Shown here piece by piece: positions 23,728-29,268 of a stretch of DNA of 31,679 nucleotides. Position 1 is the stretch's first letter; each line of letters opens with the position of its first letter. The stretch covers positions 1 to 31,679 of the forward strand of contig DATJMJ010000157.1 of NCBI GenBank assembly GCA_035508795.1, in the 5' to 3' direction. The notes under the pieces are model-generated. The model saw only the letters and a program-made list of their open reading frames with translations, was not told the DNA's origin and made no database searches. A program made the position numbers and the translations under genes. Origin of the DNA: DATJMJ01 sp035508795. GTDB taxonomy: Bacteria > Actinomycetota > Acidimicrobiia > Acidimicrobiales > Palsa-688.

Positions 23728-24575
23728 CGGGCTGCTCCGGCCAGCTGCTCGGGGACGAAGCTGCACCTGCCGATGCGCCGGCTGGGCCCGGTCAGGACGG
23801 CGACGCCGTCGTCCCTGAGCTCGACCTCGGCCGCCCCGCCCGGCTGATGGACCGTCACCTTGGCGCCAACCCGGCCCCAGTGGTTGAGGGCGGCAGCCGC
23901 CGCAACCGACCCCGTGCCGCAGGCGAGCGTCTCTCCGACCCCCCGCTCCCAAACACGCATCGTGACTTCGCCGGCCGTCGGCCCGAGGGTGACGAACTCG
24001 ACGTTGAGCCCAGTCGGCCCGAGACCGGCAGCAGAGCTAAGGACCGGCCCAAGCTCCGCCAGGTCGAGGCCAGCCGGGTCCGGCCCGAGCACGACCAGGT
24101 GGGGGTTTCCGACGTCCACGAAGAGCTGGCCGTTGCCGACGTTGCAGAGTTGCGCGGTACCCGTCACTTTTGGAGTGCCCATCTCGGTGCTTGCCCACAT
24201 CCGGCCTTGGGCCAACTCGAGCACCCGCACCTCGCGGCTCCCAGCCGGCGTCAAGACGGTCGCATTCCCGCCGGCACCGAGGAGCCCGTCGACCAGGCCC
24301 TCATCGAGGGCGGCGTGGACGAGGCAACGCAACCCGTTGCCGCTCATCTCGGCCTCACCGCCGTCGGCGTTGCGCAGCTCGAAAGTGAGCTCCGCGCCCG
24401 AGCCCGCCGCTGCCCTCGTCGCCCTCAAGAGCCCGTCTGCGCCCCAGCCCCTGTGGCGGTCGCACACGGCGCGCGCGGTGACAGCGTCGACCGGCCGCGT
24501 GCCGTCCTCGTCGAGCAACACCAAAAAATCGTTGCCGAGCCCTTCGTACTTCAACAACATCAGCTCACTGCCCAT
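23724..24575 (-). CDS. dapF: diaminopimelate epimerase with Ser at one catalytic Cys position
   Basis: 283-aa epimerase converting LL- to meso-diaminopimelate. Conserved segments: KYEGLGNDF, RNADGGEAEMSGNGLRC, GNPHLVV, ERGVGETLACGTGSVAAA. The usual two-base mechanism needs a Cys in each of the motifs CGNG and ACGTG. Here the second is present (Cys219) but the first is Ser78 (SGNG), with a Cys six residues later (GLRC). This may be a lineage variant that still works, a Cys/Ser mechanism of reduced or altered function, or loss of activity compensated by another gene. Start: GGGGGAG lies 8 nt before ATG 24575; ATG 24560 (family-like MLLKYEG) is the alternative. It overlaps the miaA end and is coupled to hflX. 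Confidence 0.93.
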   Translation of the reverse strand: MGSELMLLKYEGLGNDFLVLLDEDGTRPVDAVTARAVCDRHRGWGADGLLRATRAAAGSGAELTFELRNADGGEAEMSGNGLRCLVHAALDEGLVDGLLGAGGNATVLTPAGSREVRVLELAQGRMWASTEMGTPKVTGTAQLCNVGNGQLFVDVGNPHLVVLGPDPAGLDLAELGPVLSSAAGLGPTGLNVEFVTLGPTAGEVTMRVWERGVGETLACGTGSVAAAAALNHWGRVGAKVTVHQPGGAAEVELRDDGVAVLTGPSRRIGRCSFVPEQLAGAAR

Positions 24576-25500
24576 CACGGCCACTCCCCCAGTTTCCCAA
24601 CAACGCAGGCAAAAGTTCCAGCGGGTTTTCGGCCGCGCCGAACCACCGCACCCGGGGGTCCCGGCGCCACCACACCCGCTGCCGCCTGGCGAACTGCCGG
24701 GTGCGCCGGACAGCTTCGTCGGCGGCGTCGCTGAGCGGCATGCCCAACTCGATGTGGGCGAGCAGTTCTTTGTACCCGAGAGCTTGCCGCGCTGTGCGGG
24801 ACAAACCTCCGGGAGATGCCATCAAGGTCCGCACCTCCTCGACGAGACCGAGCGCGAGCATGGCGTCGAAGCGCCGCGCCACCCTTTCCGCAACGACGTG
24901 CCTCGGGAGCCACACCCCAGCGATCCGCCAATTCGTTGGCGGGAAAACGCCGACACCGGGCCCGTAACTGGAAAAAGGCCTGCCGCTGCCGAGGGTTACT
25001 TCCAGGGCCCGCACCAACCGCCGCCGGTTGAGCGCCCCTATCCGCTCGGCGGCCGGCGGGTCGGCCTCTTGCAACCTCCGGTAAAGCAGTGCGGTGTCGG
25101 GCTCCTTTTCCAATTGGCGGCGCAACTCCGGCCAGCGCCCAGGGATGCAGTACCGGTCAACCAACGCATGAAAATAGAGCCCGGTCCCACCGACGAACAA
25201 GGCCCTGTGGCCGCGCGCCTCGATGGCTGCCAGCGCGTCCGTCGCCGCCGCTTGAAAGCAAGCGACGTCCCAATCCTCACAGGGCTCCGCCACATCGAGC
25301 AGGTGATGGCGGACGGCGGCACGTTCCTCGGCGCTCGGCTTGGCGGTGCCGATGTCCATGCCGCGGTAAACCTGCATCGAATCGGCGCTCACTATTTCGA
25401 TGTCCCCGAAGCGCGCTGCCACCTCGAACGCAAGAACCGATTTGCCCGAGGCCGTCGGCCCGACGAGCGCCAGCGGCCCACTGCCTACCGACGAGGTCAG
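24565..25500 (-). CDS. miaA: tRNA dimethylallyltransferase, apparently with a CTG start
   Basis: About 311 aa. It transfers dimethylallyl to N6 of A37 in tRNAs reading UNN codons, the step before MiaB. Motifs: P-loop LVGPTASGKS about 10 residues in, IVSADSMQVYRGMDIGTAKP, then HHLLDVAEP, FVGGTGLYFHAL, and the C-terminal QFARRQRVWWRR. No ATG, GTG or TTG lies in frame between the miaB region far upstream (25833) and the P-loop. The nearest plausible codon is CTG at 25500, whose last two bases begin the miaB TGA (CTGA overlap), mimicking the ATGA couplings elsewhere in this operon. I therefore propose CTG initiation by coupling; a sequence error or a long N-terminal extension are alternatives. 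dapF follows with a 10-bp overlap. Confidence 0.93.
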   Translation of the reverse strand: MTSSVGSGPLALVGPTASGKSVLAFEVAARFGDIEIVSADSMQVYRGMDIGTAKPSAEERAAVRHHLLDVAEPCEDWDVACFQAAATDALAAIEARGHRALFVGGTGLYFHALVDRYCIPGRWPELRRQLEKEPDTALLYRRLQEADPPAAERIGALNRRRLVRALEVTLGSGRPFSSYGPGVGVFPPTNWRIAGVWLPRHVVAERVARRFDAMLALGLVEEVRTLMASPGGLSRTARQALGYKELLAHIELGMPLSDAADEAVRRTRQFARRQRVWWRRDPRVRWFGAAENPLELLPALLGNWGSGRDGQ

Positions 25501-27008
25501 TTGGCCATCACCGGGATCAGCTCGCGGTGGCGAGGCGGCGAGACCAAGCGGAGGAACTTGGCCCGGAGAAAATGGGCGGCCGCGCTCTCGACCTGGGCCT
25601 CGATGACGCTCCCGGCCCTCAGCGCAGCATGGTCCACGTGCACGAGCTTGTTGTGCCTGGTCCGCCCTGAAAAAGTCTCGGGGCCGCCCTTTTTGGCCTT
25701 GCCCTCGATGAGCACTTCTTCGATCAGGCCGACCCGAGCCTGGTGCCTTCTGACGGCGCTGCGCTCCACGACCCCCCGCAGCCGCTCGAACCGCTCGGCG
25801 CTCACCTCGGCGGGTACGAAGCGGTCCTGCCAAGCGGCCGCTTCGGTACCGGGCCGCGGCGAAAATATGAACGTGTACGCGCTGTCGTACTCAGCTTCGG
25901 CAACTACTTCGAGGGTCCTGTCGAAATCGCCGTCGGTCTCACCCGGGAAGCCGACAATTATGTCGGTCGTCACAGCTAGATCCGGGATGGCATCACGTGC
26001 TGCCGCGAGCCTGTCCAGGTACCTTTGTGCCGTGTAACCACGCCGCATGAGCGCCAGGACCCGGTCACTGCCGGACTGGAGCGGCAAATGAAGATGCGGG
26101 CAGACAGCTTTTTCGACCGCCATTGCCTCGATCGTCTCCGGGCGCAAATCCTTAGGGTGCGGGCTCGTAAAACGGACCCTTTCGATGCCATCGACGCGCG
26201 ACAGTGCGCGGAGCAGGTCGGCGAACAAGGGCCTGGCTTTCGGCGACTGGGCGTCTGCCCACTCCTGACCGGTCTCGTAGCTGTGGGCTCTCCAGTCCGC
26301 CGCCGCGCGCGCCTTGAGCGCCAAGTCGCGCCCGTAGGAATTGACGTTCTGGCCGAGCAAGGTGACCTCGACGGTACCGCGCTCGGCCAAATGAGCCACC
26401 TCTCCGACCACCTGTGCGAACGGGCGGCTGATCTCTTTGCCCCGTACCGACGGCACGATGCAAAAGGCGCACCGGTTGTCGCAACCGACTTGCACCGTGA
26501 CCCAGGCGGAAAACGGGAGCTCTCGCCTGACGGGCAGCGCGGAGGGGAACTCGTCATCCTCGTTTGCCGCAGCTTCGAGGACCTCGACGACAGGCCCTTC
26601 TGACCTCGCCCGTTCGAGAAGGTCGGCAGCATGGCCGACATTGTGGGTGCCGAAGACAGCATCGACCCAGGGGGCGCGCTCGAGTACTTTGTCCCTGTCC
26701 TTTTGCGCGAGGCAGCCCCCGACCGCGATCTGCATCGAAGGGCGGCTTTGTTTGAGAGCGCGCAACTGGCCGAGGTTGCCGTAAAGACGGTTGTCGGCGT
26801 TTTCTCTGATGCAGCACGTATTGAAAACGACCACGTCTGCGTCGTCAGCACCCTGGGCGGCGACCATACCTTGTGACTCGAAGAGGCCGGCGAGACGTTC
26901 GGAATCGTGCTCGTTCATCTGGCAGCCAAAGGTCCGCACGAAGTAACGCTTCGCGCCGTCCGGCGCGCCGGCGCCCACGTCGTCTATGCCGTCTTGCCCC
27001 AAGCTCAC
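25497..27008 (-). CDS. miaB: tRNA-2-methylthio-N6-dimethylallyladenosine synthase
   Basis: 503-aa radical-SAM methylthiotransferase that adds the 2-methylthio group to i6A37. The N-terminal UPF0004 domain binds one FeS cluster through C29 (FGCQMN), C65 (NTCCIREN) and C99 (GGCLAQ). The radical-SAM cluster uses C176, C180 and C183 (GCDNRCAFCIVP). A C-terminal TRAM domain (about 430-500) binds tRNA. Between LLGQNVNSYGRD and LFADLLRAL there is an insertion of about 30 residues (ALKARAAADWRAHSYETGQE and on) relative to compact relatives. It is the first gene of the operon running to dapE. The GTG start has no Shine-Dalgarno site but lies 6 nt after TAAGCT, suggesting a leaderless message. Confidence 0.96.
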   Translation of the reverse strand: MSLGQDGIDDVGAGAPDGAKRYFVRTFGCQMNEHDSERLAGLFESQGMVAAQGADDADVVVFNTCCIRENADNRLYGNLGQLRALKQSRPSMQIAVGGCLAQKDRDKVLERAPWVDAVFGTHNVGHAADLLERARSEGPVVEVLEAAANEDDEFPSALPVRRELPFSAWVTVQVGCDNRCAFCIVPSVRGKEISRPFAQVVGEVAHLAERGTVEVTLLGQNVNSYGRDLALKARAAADWRAHSYETGQEWADAQSPKARPLFADLLRALSRVDGIERVRFTSPHPKDLRPETIEAMAVEKAVCPHLHLPLQSGSDRVLALMRRGYTAQRYLDRLAAARDAIPDLAVTTDIIVGFPGETDGDFDRTLEVVAEAEYDSAYTFIFSPRPGTEAAAWQDRFVPAEVSAERFERLRGVVERSAVRRHQARVGLIEEVLIEGKAKKGGPETFSGRTRHNKLVHVDHAALRAGSVIEAQVESAAAHFLRAKFLRLVSPPRHRELIPVMAN

Positions 27009-27014
27009 CCAAAG

Positions 27015-27020
27015 AGCTTA
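27015..27020 (-). promoter_or_regulatory. -10 box (TAAGCT) for the miaB operon
   Basis: TAAGCT on the minus strand ends 6 nt before the GTG of miaB. No -35 resembling TTGACA is found 16-18 nt upstream. Confidence 0.38.
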
Positions 27021-27548
27021 AGGGCTGGGCCAGGCCGAGCGGTGCTCAGGGCTGCGCGACCTTGGAGCCCCGCTTCCTGGGCCCTTCGGCTTAGACCCGA
27101 GTTCCCCCAAGTAGGACATTTACCCACTCCGCTACCTGGTCTTCTTTAACCGGCGGCATTTCGTGGCTCGCTCGCCACCCCGGGACGCATTTGGCAATTC
27201 AGGAGTGACCGAGGGCGCGCCGAGGGTGAAGACGAGCTAACATTGGCAAGGTTGCCTCGGTTGAGCGGGTCCCCGCCAGCCTGCTCCCGAGGCGACCGAC
27301 CTCTTGCCGACCGGGCCGTTCGTAAATGCACGCGGCACTTAGCGTTTTGGGCGCAAAGTAGCAGGGCCAATGGTCCAAACCCGCAGCGGCTGACCTGCCG
27401 GCCTCCCGCCAACGCTGGCGTATTCGGCATACCTAACTTTTCTCCTTAGACGGGCCCGTACGAGGGCCGCTGCCGCGGTTCCCGCTATCGCGCGGTCTTC
27501 GGATTTGTCCAACTGCCGCCGCTTTAGCAATCGCTTGCGCCGGCTCAA

Positions 27549-27554
27549 TATGCT
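27549..27554 (+). promoter_or_regulatory. -10 box (TATGCT) before the RNA-ligase-like gene
   Basis: TATGCT ends 9 nt before the GTG at 27564, with TTAGCA (27524-27529) as a poor -35 at 19 nt spacing. Transcription would start at or within a few bases of the start codon. Confidence 0.35.
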
Positions 27555-27563
27555 CGCGCAAAC

Positions 27564-28106
27564 GTGCGCTGTTTTGTTGCTGCATGGCCGCCGCCGGGCG
27601 TCCTGACCGCCCTCGCCAACCTCCGGCGTCCCGAGACAGTCAACGTGCGCTGGTCGGCACGCGACCAGTGGCACGTGACCCTTCGCTTTTTCGGCGAGCT
27701 CTCCCCTGACGACGTTGAGCGCGCCACTACCGCTCTGGTTCAAGTGGCCGCAGCCTCGCCGCGCGCGGTGGAGCTGGCTGGCGGGCCAAGCACTCGTTTC
27801 CTGGGGCCGCGCCTGCTTGTTTGGCCCGTCGAGGGGTTGTCGGACCTGGCTGGCAAAGTGGAGTCGGCTACCGCCCGGATCGGCGAACCGCCGCCGAGCC
27901 GGCGCTTCAGCGGGCACCTGACCTTGGCCAGGACGAGAGGCACCGCCGATATCCGCCGCGAGCGCGGGTTGCTCCAGCCTCTGGAGATGTCTTGGAGCGC
28001 GACGGCGATCTCATTGGTGCAAAGCCGCCTCGGCCCGAAGGGAGCCAGCTATAGCGAGCTTGCCGAGTTCCCCCTGGGTGCTGGCGCCCGGGAGACGAAA
28101 GACTGA
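27564..28106 (+). CDS. thpR: 2',5' RNA ligase family / RNA 2',3'-cyclic phosphodiesterase
   Basis: 180 aa of the 2H phosphoesterase superfamily. Both catalytic HxT motifs are present: HVTLRFFG (H37, T39) and HLTLARTRG (H118, T120), set in the usual duplicated alpha-beta fold. The N-terminus MRCFVAAWPPP is typical of ThpR/LigT. Members open 2',3'-cyclic phosphates or join 2',5' RNA ends in vitro; the cellular substrate is unclear. The GTG at 27564 matches the family start. The gene is alone on the plus strand and appears to end at a hairpin terminator just past its stop; the next gene (MarR type) converges on it. Confidence 0.92.
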   Translation: MRCFVAAWPPPGVLTALANLRRPETVNVRWSARDQWHVTLRFFGELSPDDVERATTALVQVAAASPRAVELAGGPSTRFLGPRLLVWPVEGLSDLAGKVESATARIGEPPPSRRFSGHLTLARTRGTADIRRERGLLQPLEMSWSATAISLVQSRLGPKGASYSELAEFPLGAGARETKD

Positions 28107-28128
28107 GTACCGTCCTTCAGGGGCCGGT

Positions 28129-28163
28129 GCCTCGGACCGACGCTGCAGCCCCGAGGCCCTTTT
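28129..28163 (+). terminator. rho-independent terminator candidate after the RNA-ligase-like gene
   Basis: GCCTCGG (28129-28135) pairs perfectly with CCGAGGC (28151-28157) across a 15-nt loop, and CCTTTT follows. The T-run is short and overlaps the stop codon of the convergent MarR gene. Confidence 0.5.
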
Positions 28164-28608
28164 ACTCGTTCAGGTATACGACAAGGTCGGAAAGATGACG
28201 GATGAACTCGCGGGCCTCGTCGTCGTTCAAACCCGCGAGGAACTTCACCAGGGGGGCGGCATTTCGTTCCCGCATTTGTGCCACTGCTCCTTTTGCAGCT
28301 TCTGAGAGGGACACGATCACGCGACGGCGGTCGGAAGAGTCGTGCTCGCGCTCGACTAGCCCGGCTTTGGCGAGGTCGCCTGCCACCAAGCTCGCGTGCG
28401 CCGTGGTCATCCTGAGACGGGCGGCCAGGTCGGATACCGGAGCGGGGCCGGCGATCCCGAGCGAGATGAGCATCGCGATGTGGCGTTCCCGGTGTCCTCC
28501 GACGGTCGTCAGGAGCTCGGGGACGTCGCCCGCCCGCCGCCTCAGGGCGAAACCAAGCTGGGGCATCAGTGGCGCCAGTTGCGCGATGTGGGGACGGATA
28601 TTATTCAA
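28162..28608 (-). CDS. MarR-family transcriptional regulator
   Basis: 148 aa from the TTG at 28608. The winged-helix core is clear: VSDLAARLRMTTAHASLVAG (recognition helix region, 58-77), LAKAGLVEREHDSSDRRRV and VIVSLSE (wing), with N- and C-terminal dimerisation helices. MarR proteins are usually ligand-released repressors of adjacent genes. The TTG gives a full first helix (IAQLAPLMPQLGFALRRR); the nearest ATG (28566) would leave only about ten residues of it. Ribosome-site evidence is poor for both. A perfect palindrome covers the TTG region, suggesting autoregulation. It is divergent from the DUF1707 gene, which is the most likely target; the MMPL exporter beyond it is another. Confidence 0.88.
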   Translation of the reverse strand: MNNIRPHIAQLAPLMPQLGFALRRRAGDVPELLTTVGGHRERHIAMLISLGIAGPAPVSDLAARLRMTTAHASLVAGDLAKAGLVEREHDSSDRRRVIVSLSEAAKGAVAQMRERNAAPLVKFLAGLNDDEAREFIRHLSDLVVYLNE

Positions 28609-28618
28609 GGACCCTTGA
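28605..28618. promoter_or_regulatory. palindromic operator candidate (MarR site)
   Basis: TCAAGGACCCTTGA is a perfect inverted repeat with 6-bp arms and a 2-bp centre. It overlaps the first codon of the MarR gene and the -35 of the plus-strand promoter. A second, imperfect inverted repeat, TTAAGTAGTCTTGA (28622-28635), lies one helical turn and a half further on and shares the CTTGA arm. Confidence 0.45.
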
Positions 28619-28644
28619 TTGTTAAGTAGTCTTGAGTGTATTGT
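28615..28644 (+). promoter_or_regulatory. promoter candidate for the DUF1707 gene
   Basis: TTGATT (28615-28620), 18-nt spacer, TATTGT (28639-28644). The -35 shares bases with the palindrome. The leader to the ATG at 28739 would be about 88 nt. Confidence 0.35.
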
Positions 28645-28668
28645 AGCAGGGTGAAGGTTGGCTGACGA
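28640..28668 (-). promoter_or_regulatory. promoter candidate for the MarR gene
   Basis: On the minus strand TCGTCA (28668-28663), 17-nt spacer, TACAAT (28645-28640, five of six consensus matches). The -10 overlaps that of the opposing promoter, so the two may compete; both operators lie just downstream of this start. Confidence 0.35.
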
Positions 28669-28738
28669 AGACCGCGAGCGCGGCGAACCCGAGCCCAGCT
28701 GAACGGGCGCACGAAGAACGGAAGGGACGAAGAAGAAA

Positions 28739-29266
28739 ATGGACCGCCAAAGCAAAGACCAGCACCGGTACCCGAGGCACGCCCCGCAGGACCGCAACCT
28801 CCGAGCTTCTGACGCCGACCGGGACGCCGTAGCGGAGACCCTCCGGCACCAACATGTCGAGGGGCGCCTCGACACCGACGAGTTCGCTGAGCGTTACGGC
28901 CGCTGCCTGGAAGCCAAGACTTACGCTCAGCTGGACGAGCTGGTCCAGGACCTCCCGCCCGGGCCCGGAAAGGCGCCTAGTGCCTCCGGGCCGCATACCG
29001 GACCATGGGCGTCGGGCCCCCGCGGGTGGCAAGGTGGCGGAGATGCGTGGGGACGCCGAGGGCCCCGGCGTTGGCGCTTGCCTTTGCCCGCCCTGTTGCC
29101 GCTCGTAGCCCTTGCCGTCCTGTTGGGGCTGACAAGCGCGCCCAACTTGTTGTGGGCATTGGTGCCGCTCACGTTTTTCTTCGTCGTGCGCCCACTCGTG
29201 CGGGCAGCTTCGGGGCGTTCGGGCGCACGCTGGCACGGTGGAGCGTGGGGGCGCTGCGGCATCTGA
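28739..29266 (+). CDS. DUF1707 domain membrane protein
   Basis: 175 aa. Residues 20-73 form a DUF1707 (SHOCT-like) domain: NLRASDADRDAVAETLRHQ, then EGRLDTDEFAERYGRCLEAK and DELVQDLP. This short helical module is common at the N-termini of actinobacterial membrane proteins and has no known function. A Gly/Pro/Trp-rich linker leads to two TM helices (about 112-155) and a short basic tail. The ATG is preceded by a purine-rich stretch with GGAAGGG and GAAGAAG rather than a clean Shine-Dalgarno site. It is divergent from the MarR gene and probably controlled by it. The stop lies two bases from the stop of the convergent MMPL gene. Confidence 0.88.
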   Translation: MDRQSKDQHRYPRHAPQDRNLRASDADRDAVAETLRHQHVEGRLDTDEFAERYGRCLEAKTYAQLDELVQDLPPGPGKAPSASGPHTGPWASGPRGWQGGGDAWGRRGPRRWRLPLPALLPLVALAVLLGLTSAPNLLWALVPLTFFFVVRPLVRAASGRSGARWHGGAWGRCGI

Positions 29267-29268
29267 GA

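Larger units (their letters stand above)
27009..27563. other. 555-bp divergent intergenic region with no assigned gene
   Basis: This gap separates miaB (minus) from the RNA-ligase-like gene (plus). Both flanks carry -10 boxes for leaderless starts. The interior contains only short open frames with no family features, no tRNA-like cloverleaf and no clear terminator. Composition is less GC-rich than the genes around it. It could hold a small RNA, regulatory sites or decayed coding sequence; I cannot support any of these. Confidence 0.4.

Noticed and set aside
25501..25833. N-terminal extension of MiaA back to a canonical start
   Set aside because: This stretch is antisense-free but out-of-frame miaB coding sequence with Arg/Gly-rich composition; MiaA starts about 10 residues before its P-loop.
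27146..27430. 94-aa minus-strand open frame in the 555-bp gap
   Set aside because: No start signal, no family features and composition like random translation of GC-rich DNA.
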